Assembly: GCF_001468285.1 (NCBI RefSeq)
Contig: NZ_LNSB01000001.1
Coordinates: 186,001 to 250,000 of the forward strand
Reading direction: 5' to 3'
DNA: 64,000 nucleotides
From: Sphingopyxis sp. HIX
Lineage (GTDB): Bacteria; Pseudomonadota; Alphaproteobacteria; Sphingomonadales; Sphingomonadaceae
Part shown: positions 9,618 through 16,447 of the stretch, piece after piece
Layout of the letters: each line of letters opens with the position of its first letter
How positions within the stretch are numbered: position 1 is the stretch's first letter
Position numbers and translations under genes: made by a program
The notes under the pieces: model-generated
The model's input: the letters and a program-made list of their open reading frames with translations, nothing else
Databases searched by the model: none
Told to the model about the DNA's origin: nothing

Positions 9618-10319
9618 TCAATCGTCGATCGAAAAGGCGGCTGACAGCTCGAAGCGTGTTCCGGGGTGTGTCAGCCAGGCATGCGACACAAGGCGCGAGC
9701 GGCTCCAAGTCCGGCGCGTCATCTGGAGCACCGGTTCGCCGTCGGACAATCCCAGCATGCCGCGCATCCGCTCGTCGGGCATCGTCGAGCAAACGCGATG
9801 CTCGACCCGTTCGAGCGGTGCAATGCGCGTCAGATATTCATTTGGTGTCATCCGCGTGAAGTCGAGCGTGCCATAGTCGGGGGCGATCGACGCGAGAACG
9901 AACCTCTCTTCTATCTGTATCGGAAATTCGGCTTCGTGATGGACGATGATCGAATGGAACAATTTCGTGCCCACGGACACCTCGAGCAGCGGCGCCGTCT
10001 CTACATTGGCGCGCTCTTCGCGGTTCTGGATCACGCGGGCGCGGTACGCATGACCGCGCTCCCGGATTTCCTCGGCGATGTTGCGGATTTCAATCATCTG
10101 GCCGATCGGCTTTGGCTCTGCGATGAACGATCCGCTGCCGGCGCGCCGCACGACGACGCCCGCCGCCTGCAACTCGCGTAGAGCGCGGTTCGCGGTCATC
10201 CGCGAAACGTCGAACTGCTGAACCAGCTCCGCTTCCGACGGCACCCGGTCTCCTGGGTTGAGGCGGCCGTCCCGCACTGCATCGCAAATGCTTTGCTTGA
10301 TGGCGACGTACCGGGGCAT
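9618..10319 (-). CDS. GntR-family transcriptional regulator, HutC subfamily
   Basis: A 233-residue repressor-type protein. The N-terminal winged helix-turn-helix (about residues 5-70) has PSEAELVQQFDVSRMTANRALREL, shown here as PSEAELVQQF then VSRMTANRALREL; the C-terminal UTRA ligand domain starts near residue 95. The ATG at 10319 is preferred over the far ATG at 10424 because GGAG stands upstream and the family starts about there. HutC itself binds urocanate, but no hut genes are nearby, so the effector is unknown. A GTMTAKAC site lies in its own leader and another before the TonB receptor, which points to control of both. Confidence 0.85.
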   Translation of the reverse strand: MPRYVAIKQSICDAVRDGRLNPGDRVPSEAELVQQFDVSRMTANRALRELQAAGVVVRRAGSGSFIAEPKPIGQMIEIRNIAEEIRERGHAYRARVIQNREERANVETAPLLEVSVGTKLFHSIIVHHEAEFPIQIEERFVLASIAPDYGTLDFTRMTPNEYLTRIAPLERVEHRVCSTMPDERMRGMLGLSDGEPVLQMTRRTWSRSRLVSHAWLTHPGTRFELSAAFSIDD

Positions 10320-10414
10320 CACCTCGCCTCCCGTCTCTTCGGGCGGCCGGGTTGCCTCGCGGGGCCGAGATTCTGAAGCGGGGGATTTTCGAGTGAGCGA
10401 AGGGTTCATAAGTC

Positions 10415-10422
10415 GTCTATAC
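10415..10422. promoter_or_regulatory. Putative HutC/GntR operator before the regulator gene
   Basis: GTCTATAC matches the HutC-subfamily core GTMTAKAC exactly and is flanked by the imperfect dyad AGTCGTCTATACAACT. It lies about 95 bases upstream of the chosen start of the GntR gene, where an autoregulatory site is expected. This is a consensus match only; eight-base matches can occur by chance, but the paired occurrence with 5402-5411 adds weight. Confidence 0.5.
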
Positions 10423-10515
10423 AACTTCGCCGACTCCCAGCTAGGTAAAACAGAATGTCACGCGCCGATTGCGCAAAAACTTGCGCGCCAAGCCACTCTC
10501 GGTGAGAGCGGGAGA

Positions 10516-11286
10516 CTAATTGTCTCGATTCCGCTTGCGATCGGGAAAGTAGCGTGCCGGCGTTACACCGGTCAGTTCGCGAAACGAGCGGATAAAGTTA
10601 CTCGCCGTCCCAAAACCGAGTTCGAGCGCGATCGATGTGACCGCCTCGCCCTGCGCCAGCCGCAAGAGCGCGGCCTTGAGCCGAATCTGGTTCCGAAACG
10701 CGGTAAAGCCTGTTCCGGTATCGCGTTGGAACAGCCGCGCAAGGCTTCGGCTCGAGATATGGAGTTGCTCCGACCAGGCTTCGAGGCTCCTCCGGTCGCC
10801 GGGATTGCGATCGAGTGCCGCGGCGATTTGCGCGATACGGGGCGCTGTGACCGACGGGATCGTCAGGGCAGGCGATATTTTCAACGCCATCTCGTCGGCG
10901 AAGAGGAAGGCCAGATGCCGCTGACGCGCCCCTGCGCCCGTGCCTGCGGCCGCAAAAATGATCTCGCGCATCAAGGGGCTCACGGAAGTTAGCCCGGCTT
11001 CTTTCGGCAGCCTCCGTAGAATGCTGCCGAAACAATATATGCTGTACATCTCGAAACCGCCCGAGGTCTCGACGCGATGCTCATGGTCCGCGGGCAGCCA
11101 AACGCCCTGCTGGGGCGGAACGACCCATTGTCCCTCACGGGTGTGCAATATCATGACCCCCCTGCTCGGGTATATCAGTTGGACTACTGGGTGCCGGTGC
11201 CACTCCCCGATGCTTCGTGCATGGAATGTGGCTCGTTCCACCTCGATCGAGACCGAAGGAGCATTCTTGTCGGATAGTGAATTCAT
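10516..11286 (-). CDS. AraC-family transcriptional regulator with cupin sensor
   Basis: A 256-residue regulator. The N-terminal half is a cupin-like sensor (EWHRHPVVQLIYPSRGVM, then GVWLPADHEHRVE). The C-terminal half holds the double helix-turn-helix: RSLARLFQRDTGTGF and LRLAQGEAVTSIALELGFG, ending in SFRELTGVTPARYF. It is divergent from the methyltransferase gene, with a 71-bp shared promoter region that holds a 7-bp inverted repeat. The target is unknown; its location in the island suggests a local role. Confidence 0.88.
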   Translation of the reverse strand: MNSLSDKNAPSVSIEVERATFHARSIGEWHRHPVVQLIYPSRGVMILHTREGQWVVPPQQGVWLPADHEHRVETSGGFEMYSIYCFGSILRRLPKEAGLTSVSPLMREIIFAAAGTGAGARQRHLAFLFADEMALKISPALTIPSVTAPRIAQIAAALDRNPGDRRSLEAWSEQLHISSRSLARLFQRDTGTGFTAFRNQIRLKAALLRLAQGEAVTSIALELGFGTASNFIRSFRELTGVTPARYFPDRKRNRDN

Positions 11287-11314
11287 TATGTCCTGATATC
11301 ATCTATCGGACATA
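11287..11314. promoter_or_regulatory. Inverted repeat in the araC-type/methyltransferase divergent promoter
   Basis: TATGTCC at 11287-11293 and GGACATA at 11308-11314 form a perfect 7-bp inverted repeat around TGATATCA, itself a palindrome. It begins at the base next to the AraC-type start codon and lies in the only space between two divergent genes, so it could be an operator or a leader hairpin. No protein can be assigned to it from sequence. Confidence 0.4.
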
Positions 11315-11357
11315 GTCTCCAACGCTCAGCATCGTCTTCGCAATCGACGGAGACCTT

Positions 11358-11831
11358 ATGCGCCTACCCATGATGATCCAGTCCACGAAGCGTTCGTCCG
11401 CCGCCCGTCCCCATGGGGAATATAAGCGCCAATTGCTCGACGAAATTGTCGCTCTCAAGCCGGCAACCTTACTCGACGTCGGATGCGGCACGGGCGATCT
11501 TCTCGTCGCAGCGCGCGAAGCGGGCATCGCCCGCACTGTCGGGATCGAGCCGGAAACCCAAGCTTGCGTCCGCGCGCGATCCCGGGGTTTGGACGTCATT
11601 TCATGTCGTGCCGAAGCGCTGCCATTCGAAGACCGCAGTTTCGACGTCGTGACGCTCGATTATGTCGCACATCATACGGAGAATTTGCCGAGAGCATTGC
11701 GCGAGGCGTCGCGCGTCGCGCGCTGCGCCGTGCTCATCCTGGATTGCTGGTTCGACGACATCCGCTGGTTCGGCGGCGAGCGCGATGAGCGCACCCTCGG
11801 CCTGCTCAGCCGCGACGACAGCATGCCGTGA
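11358..11831 (+). CDS. Short class I SAM-dependent methyltransferase
   Basis: A 157-residue protein with a Rossmann methyltransferase core. Motif I is LLDVGCGTGDLL (about residues 38-49), followed by the acidic GIEPE after strand 2 and SFDVVTLDYVAHH as motif IV. It belongs to the Methyltransf_11 type. It is short for the family (usually 200-270 residues) and stops soon after the core strands, just before a cytochrome b561 remnant on the other strand. It may be C-terminally truncated by the rearrangement that formed this junction. Substrate unknown. Confidence 0.7.
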   Translation: MRLPMMIQSTKRSSAARPHGEYKRQLLDEIVALKPATLLDVGCGTGDLLVAAREAGIARTVGIEPETQACVRARSRGLDVISCRAEALPFEDRSFDVVTLDYVAHHTENLPRALREASRVARCAVLILDCWFDDIRWFGGERDERTLGLLSRDDSMP

Positions 11832-11843
11832 CGCCGACGCGTG

Positions 11844-12029
11844 TCAGCCGCGCGGATTGCGAAACAGCGGCAGCATCCGGTGGAGCACTTCGTCCTTGTC
11901 GAAAAAATGATGCTTGAGCGCGCCGAGAACATGCAGCGCGAGCACGACGTAAATGGCCTTCACCATCAGCTTGTGTATGTCGCCGAGCTCTTCGGCGAGA
12001 TCCTCGTTCATAGCCAATTCCTGCTTCTC
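11844..12029 (-). pseudogene. C-terminal remnant of a cytochrome b561
   Basis: On the minus strand an open segment of about 62 codons reads GDIHKLMVKAIYVVLALHVL followed by GALKHHFFDKDEVLHRMLP. This matches the last transmembrane helix and tail of bacterial cytochrome b561, including the haem-ligand region LHVLGALKHHF. An in-frame stop at 12030-12032 cuts it off, and the three preceding helices (over 100 residues) are not found upstream. The first in-frame ATG is at 12009-12011. It is probably dead DNA left by the event that placed the unknown gene and integrase here. Confidence 0.75.
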
Positions 12030-12038
12030 TCAACGCTG

Positions 12039-12869
12039 ATGCTCGTCGCGACCTCACTCGCCGACCGGCAAAAAATATCTCTGGAGAAGCTTTTTCGGGA
12101 AGAATCACTCCTTGAGCGCGTCAGCGCCGCAGTCGCGAGTTCGAACAGCCGCATCCGGGCGATGAACAGTCCAGCGTCGCGACTGACGGATTGGAACGAG
12201 CTATCGCTCGAGCGGTTTCCGCCGAAGGCCGACCGGCCGGTAATTGTAAGGGTGCCAGAGGCTGATCCCGAAGAAGAAACAATCAGCGAGCGATACGCGA
12301 CTGGCGATCACCGCAGCGTCGAAGTGCGCTCGATCTTGGACATTCCGCAATGGGAGCAGGCCCGCTGGATCGGCGTGATGCTCGGTCTGCAGCATGATCT
12401 CCCGATCGTCGGATTGCACTTTGAGGATCGCGAGGCGGGACGCCAAATTTTCGAGCGTTGGCGCGAACGGTTCGGCGCACGAGATGCCAAAGGGGCTATC
12501 CACATCGCGATCTTGCGCGAACTACCTGGTCGGCCCCCGTCCCACTATGCGGTGCTATTGATGGCGGGAACTGAGCCAGGGGATTTCGCTGGTACGCTGG
12601 TGAGCATGCCGAGCCGCCTCAAGCTGCTCGAACCTGCCGCCGACACGAATCTGAGGTTCTTTCTCGATAACTATCCCGCGGGTGGCTCGTTCATTCTGGT
12701 TCCCACTTACGTGAAGGAGAATGGCGAGCCCGATCTGATGATGGACCTTGCCATACTAAAGCATGACCTCTCGATCCGGAGAGTTGCCGATATCGGCAAG
12801 TCCGATTTGGAAATCATCGGAGTGCAGCTTCTCGAGCAAATGGAGGCGCGCGACGGTTCGCCGCCTTGA
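12039..12869 (+). CDS. Protein of unknown function beside the integrase
   Basis: A protein of up to 276 residues with no recognised domain. The frame stays open further upstream, but that part is antisense to the cytochrome b561 remnant, so the ATG at 12039 is chosen; the ATG at 12162 (MNSPASRLTDW) is an alternative, and neither has a clear ribosome site. The most structured part reads WIGVMLGLQHDLPIVGLHFE, then IFERWRERFG. Two pieces, a dehydrogenase-like hydrophobic strand and a charged helix, suggest a compact soluble domain. It converges on the integrase gene with no spacing and shares a terminator hairpin with it, so it is likely island cargo. Confidence 0.55.
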   Translation: MLVATSLADRQKISLEKLFREESLLERVSAAVASSNSRIRAMNSPASRLTDWNELSLERFPPKADRPVIVRVPEADPEEETISERYATGDHRSVEVRSILDIPQWEQARWIGVMLGLQHDLPIVGLHFEDREAGRQIFERWRERFGARDAKGAIHIAILRELPGRPPSHYAVLLMAGTEPGDFAGTLVSMPSRLKLLEPAADTNLRFFLDNYPAGGSFILVPTYVKENGEPDLMMDLAILKHDLSIRRVADIGKSDLEIIGVQLLEQMEARDGSPP

Positions 12870-12881
12870 TCAGGCGGCGAA
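12857..12881. terminator. Bidirectional hairpin spanning two convergent stop codons
   Basis: TTCGCCGCCT (12857-12866) pairs perfectly with AGGCGGCGAA (12872-12881) around the loop TGATC. The stop of the unknown gene (12867-12869) and the integrase stop (12870-12872) lie in the loop and its edge, so both genes end inside the same 10-bp stem. No strong T-tract follows on either side. Confidence 0.6.
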
Positions 12882-14153
12882 CTTCATCTTTGCCGCCTTC
12901 CGCACGCCAGTCTCAAGATGTTTTGCGATCTCGTCCGAAGTGCGGCTGACCGCCAGCTTCACGGCTTCATCGATATGAACATAGTCCTGCGTCACACTTT
13001 GCGACGCGTGGCCTAGCATCGCGCGGATCGTGAGCTCGGAGAAGCCGAGTTCGCCCGCCATGCTGCCGAAGGTGTGGCGCAGCGTATGCGGCGTTACGCC
13101 CTCAATGCCGGCCGAGCGGCATAGTCGGGCCAAGCAGTCGCTGACGGCGGTAAACGGGCCTTCGCCATTCGACGCGGGAAAGACGTAGGGGCAGCCGGCT
13201 ATTTCGGGTTGAGCGACGACGATCTTGATCGCCTCGGGTCCGATCGCCCGAAATTGTGCATCGCTCTTCGTGTCGGGGAACGCGACGTAGCCGCCCATGG
13301 GGTTAACCCACTGCCGCTGCAGCGCCTGCGCCTCTTCGCGCCGATAGCCGGTCAGAAGGAGCGTCCTGACAATTGCGAGCGCAACGGGGTTCTCGGAACC
13401 CAGTTCGGCCCGGCCGATCGCCCGACCCAGCAGCTCGATCTCGGCGATGCTGAGACGCCGGGTCCTTTTCTTGGTCGCGAGCTTCTTCGCGCCCTTCGTA
13501 GGATGTTCCGCAATCAGTCCCTTGTGCTTTGCATGGCCTAGGATGGCCTGGAGGGTGCCGAGGCTCCTCCCGGCAACGCCGGCACCGCCCGTCGGGCGGC
13601 CGCCGCGCCCGCCCGAAGGAGGCTTTCGGGTCTGACCGGTTGCAATGTCATTTTGCATTGCCTCGACGTCGGCGATCGTCAGCTTCCGCACGAGGCGTTT
13701 GCCCATCAGCGGGATGATATGCGTCAGGATGCGGCTCTCATCCATGTTGAGCGAGGTGTCCTTGATCGGGCGGTTCTTCCGTCCAAGAATGCGGCCGGCT
13801 CGCGCTTCGACGAGATACCATTCGCACATCTCGGCGACATTGAGATCCTTCCGGACCCGGCGCGACTCCTCTGCGGGATCTTCGCCAGAGGCGACCTTGC
13901 CCAACTGAATCTTCGCGAGCTCGCGGGCTTGCTCGACCGTCATCACGCCGAAGCGCCCGATCTTCACTCGCCGAACCCGGCCTTCCTCATTCATATACTG
14001 GATGACGAAGGTTTTCGTCCCGGTTGCGCCGACACGGACACCGAAACCTTTGATCTCGGTATCCCAAAGAAATGCCTGGCCTGTCGCTGGTGCAGCCAGC
14101 GCATCGACCGTCCGCTTATTGAGCTTCGCAAGCGCCACAAGTTCCTCCATCAT
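12870..14153 (-). CDS. Tyrosine-type site-specific integrase
   Basis: A 427-residue integrase of the phage/island type. The N-terminal arm-binding domain covers about residues 1-95 (FLWDTEIKGFGVRVGATGTK), then comes a core-binding domain, and the catalytic domain lies in the C-terminal half. The catalytic residues visible are Arg in LLTGYRREEA, His-x-x-Arg in TPHTLRHTFG, the His of MLGHAS and the Tyr of TQDYVHID. All look intact. Two adjacent ATGs can start it. Its 5' end faces a tRNA-Gly fragment 163 bases away, the usual placement beside an attachment site. Confidence 0.92.
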   Translation of the reverse strand: MMEELVALAKLNKRTVDALAAPATGQAFLWDTEIKGFGVRVGATGTKTFVIQYMNEEGRVRRVKIGRFGVMTVEQARELAKIQLGKVASGEDPAEESRRVRKDLNVAEMCEWYLVEARAGRILGRKNRPIKDTSLNMDESRILTHIIPLMGKRLVRKLTIADVEAMQNDIATGQTRKPPSGGRGGRPTGGAGVAGRSLGTLQAILGHAKHKGLIAEHPTKGAKKLATKKRTRRLSIAEIELLGRAIGRAELGSENPVALAIVRTLLLTGYRREEAQALQRQWVNPMGGYVAFPDTKSDAQFRAIGPEAIKIVVAQPEIAGCPYVFPASNGEGPFTAVSDCLARLCRSAGIEGVTPHTLRHTFGSMAGELGFSELTIRAMLGHASQSVTQDYVHIDEAVKLAVSRTSDEIAKHLETGVRKAAKMKFAA

Positions 14154-14316
14154 ATTACGCGAGGGTGGCCGATTCGAAAAGTAATGAGGACGTAATAGAA
14201 AATCACCGCTTCGCAGGGTAGGGCTAGGATAAATTATCGTAGGCCGAAGTCAACAAATGCTTGGATTTTCGTACCTTGGCGTAGAAAAAGAAGCTCTGGG
14301 GTATTTGCAGTAATTT

Positions 14317-14362
14317 CTTGCCAAGGTTGGGGTCGAGGGTTCGAATCCCTTCGCCCGCTCCA
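14317..14362 (+). other. 3' fragment of tRNA-Gly(GCC), putative att site
   Basis: The segment runs from the anticodon arm CTTGCCAAG (anticodon GCC at 14320-14322) through the T arm GGGTTCGAATCCC to acceptor strand CGCCCGC, U73 and CCA. CGCCCGC would pair with GCGGGCG, the usual tRNA-Gly 5' end, but no such 5' half, D arm or acceptor strand precedes it: the upstream sequence is AT-rich and unrelated. It is therefore a half tRNA, as left by integrases that cross over in the anticodon loop. A short T run follows. Confidence 0.85.
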
Positions 14363-14447
14363 GTTTTTCCAAAGAAAACCGAATCTTGTGACGCGCCGGT
14401 CGGCACGGCCCGCCGGCTTTTGTGATCGGCGGCGGCCCGCAACGACA

Positions 14448-14475
14448 AAGGGCCGACCCTTTCGGGACGGCCCTT
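14448..14475 (-). terminator. Rho-independent terminator after the 23-aa ORF
   Basis: AAGGGCCG (14448-14455) and CGGCCCTT (14468-14475) form an 8-bp stem with a 12-base loop. Read on the minus strand the stem ends in CCCTTTGTCG, a short T run, 24 bases after the stop of the small ORF at 14499-14570. Confidence 0.65.
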
Positions 14476-14498
14476 CCATTGTCTTGGCGTTTGCGGCC

Positions 14499-14570
14499 TT
14501 AGCCGAGCGCGGCCTCCACGCGGACGGTCGGGCTCGATTCTGCCGCGTGCGGCATGGGACAATGAGACAT
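14499..14570 (-). CDS. 23-residue small protein of unknown function
   Basis: A 24-codon ORF encoding MSHCPMPHAAESSPTVRVEA plus ALG. A perfect AGGAGG (complement at 14578-14583) stands seven bases before the ATG, and a clear terminator follows the stop, so it has the full layout of an expressed gene despite its size. It has no signal peptide or membrane segment; one Cys and two His lie near the N-terminus. It is not an attenuator of the usual kind, since it has no run of one amino acid. No function can be given. Confidence 0.6.
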   Translation of the reverse strand: MSHCPMPHAAESSPTVRVEAALG

Positions 14571-14649
14571 TCGACCACCTCCTTTCGCTTGTTGACGATA
14601 GGAGGAATATGGGCGCCCCGCCCGCGGCTTGCAAGGGGGGGGCGCCGCC

Positions 14650-16101
14650 TCAGAACAGCCCTGGCAGCTCACGCTGCGCCGCGCTCGGCGTCGGGGTCGC
14701 GAGCATCTCGCCTTCGGCGGCGAGCGCTGGCGCGATACGCTTGGCGGCGCTGGTGATCTGCGCCCCGCAGCTGCGCCCGGCGAGGAAGTCGAGCGCGGCG
14801 CGCAGCGACGGCTCGTTCGGGTCGCCGAGCTGGAACGATAGGCTGTCGCCCGCCGCGCAGCTGTTGGCGATCTTGGGCGCGAGGCCGTCATAATAGTCGC
14901 TCTGTCCCGCCGCATTGCCCGTCGCGAAGGCGACGACGCGCATGCGGTCGTCACATTCGGCCTTGTCGAGCGCGATCTGGCCGACGGGCTTGCCGAAGGT
15001 GTCGCTGCCGACGAGCGTCATGTTGGTGCCGAGATAGGGCAGCATGCCGTTGATCACGAGCTCGCTCGCCGAGGCGGTCGATCCGGTGGCGATGAAGGCG
15101 ATGCGCGTCGGGGCGATCGATTCGGGCTGGCTGGTGAAGAAATGCCGGTCGTTCTCGGCGGCTTTCGACGGGCGGAAATCGGTGCGCGAAAAAAGTTCGC
15201 TCGACGTCCGGTTGCGGCCGAGCAGATCGCCCATCAGTTCGGCGGTGCTGACGAGGCCGCCGCCATTGTAGCGGAAGTCGATGACGATATCGGTCACCCC
15301 CTGCGCGCGGAAATTGGCGAAGGCGGCGCGCAGCTGCGGGTTCGCCGAGCTGATGAAGGTGCGCAGGTTGAGGTAGCCGTAGCTCTTCCCGCCCTCGGTG
15401 ATGATCTTGGCGCCATAGCGGTCCGACACCGGGTCGATGTCGTAATTGGCCTTGGTCACGGTGACGTCGCGCGTGCTCCCGCCGTCGACGATGCGCAGGA
15501 TGCGCGTGACGCCCGGATCGTCGGGCCCGAGCGCGCTGATGATGCCGTTGACGCCGCTCGTCGCGACGATGTCGGCGACCGGGCGGATGTTCGCGGCGCT
15601 GGTCCCGATGCCGGTAATCTGCGTGCCGCGGTCGATCCCTGCGGCCAGCGCCGGTGCGCCTTCATAGGCTTCGGCGATCACCACGCGCTGCGTGCCGCTA
15701 TTATAGGTCAGCCGCACGCCGAGCCCCGCGCTCGACCCGCTCGAGAAAAAGGCATTCTCCTCGGCGATCGAGGTGATGTAGGTGAAGAAGCGATCCTTTC
15801 GCGCGAGGCGCGCGGGCGCGACGAGCGCGTCGATATAGGATTGCACGTCGCTATGCGCCGCCTTGTTGGCCCCCGTCGCGACGTCGGCGGGGAACAGATA
15901 CCATTCGTCGATCACCGCCTTCGCAAAATCCTGCCGCGCCGACAGGCCGCAGTTCGCCGTGGGGGTCGGGGTGGGCGTCGGTGTCGGCGCTACCACCACC
16001 GGGCCGCCGCCGCCTCCACCGCCACCCCCGCCGCCGCAGCCGGCGAGGACGAACGCCGACATCGTCAGCAGGGCGACGGATTTTCGCAAGTTACGGCGCA
16101 T
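14650..16101 (-). CDS. S41-family peptidase lipoprotein (C-terminal processing type)
   Basis: A 483-residue exported serine protease. The start at 16101 gives MRRNLRKSVALLTMSAFVLA followed by the lipobox cysteine, so the protein is likely lipid-anchored. After the Cys come eleven glycines and a Thr-Pro repeat as a flexible linker. A PDZ-like part (SSGSSAGLGVRLTY, IDRGTQITGIG) precedes the S41 core (GYLNLRTF, DIVIDFRYNGGG). The catalytic Ser is in TGSTASASELVING. The frame is open far upstream, but the lipoprotein signal fixes the start. It likely degrades or processes envelope proteins. Confidence 0.88.
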   Translation of the reverse strand: MRRNLRKSVALLTMSAFVLAGCGGGGGGGGGGGPVVVAPTPTPTPTPTANCGLSARQDFAKAVIDEWYLFPADVATGANKAAHSDVQSYIDALVAPARLARKDRFFTYITSIAEENAFFSSGSSAGLGVRLTYNSGTQRVVIAEAYEGAPALAAGIDRGTQITGIGTSAANIRPVADIVATSGVNGIISALGPDDPGVTRILRIVDGGSTRDVTVTKANYDIDPVSDRYGAKIITEGGKSYGYLNLRTFISSANPQLRAAFANFRAQGVTDIVIDFRYNGGGLVSTAELMGDLLGRNRTSSELFSRTDFRPSKAAENDRHFFTSQPESIAPTRIAFIATGSTASASELVINGMLPYLGTNMTLVGSDTFGKPVGQIALDKAECDDRMRVVAFATGNAAGQSDYYDGLAPKIANSCAAGDSLSFQLGDPNEPSLRAALDFLAGRSCGAQITSAAKRIAPALAAEGEMLATPTPSAAQRELPGLF

Positions 16102-16253
16102 GGATTTTCCCCGGTTGTTCGGACGCATCGCGGCGACCGGCACCGTGTCTGCGACCCGCCACATGTATCGACGATGAAAAGATGCGGCAATGATCTGGAT
16201 CATAGCGATGCGACGGACGGAATGGCGATGTTGGGGTGGGGAGCAGCCCCTAT

Positions 16254-16331
16254 GTGATCCCAGGCGAAGGCCGGTGTCCAGGATGCGGGGGCGGTGCTTG
16301 CCCTCTGGACCCCGGCTTTCGCCGGGGAGCG
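16254..16331. repeat. Degenerate inverted palindromic repeat in the S41/hydrolase promoter region
   Basis: GATCCCAGGCGAAGGCC on the left and GGACCCCGGCTTTCGCCGGG on the right face each other as imperfect inverted copies of a GC-rich unit, also seen once at 29634-29659. It lies in the 346-bp gap between two divergent genes (16102-16447), which otherwise holds only presumed promoters. Confidence 0.5.
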
Positions 16332-16447
16332 GCGAGATTCGCCCGATACCAGCGCCGATACGCCTTGCGACACACGCACGACAATCCGGCAAAGCCGCGC
16401 GACAAAGCGGCGCTAGCGCCGCTCCCCAGACCGACAGGGGAGACAAA

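Larger units (their letters stand above)
12870..14362. mobile_element. Right end of a tRNA-Gly-integrated genomic island
   Basis: The integrase gene plus the adjacent 3' piece of tRNA-Gly(GCC) mark one end of an integrative element. Because the fragment's 3' end points right, the element body lies to the left and the intact tRNA should stand at its other end, outside this window. If this is a single element, all genes from base 1 are cargo. The gap 14154-14316 between integrase and fragment is AT-rich compared with its surroundings and holds the presumed int promoter; no gene was seen in it. Confidence 0.65.

Noticed and set aside
11841-12038. N-terminal 66 residues of the unknown ORF in its longest form
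   Set aside because: This part is the antisense of a recognisable cytochrome b561 fragment, so it is unlikely to be coding.
14224-14498. Minus-strand ORFs across the tRNA scar
   Set aside because: They run through the tRNA fragment and a terminator and have no ribosome site; they are chance frames.
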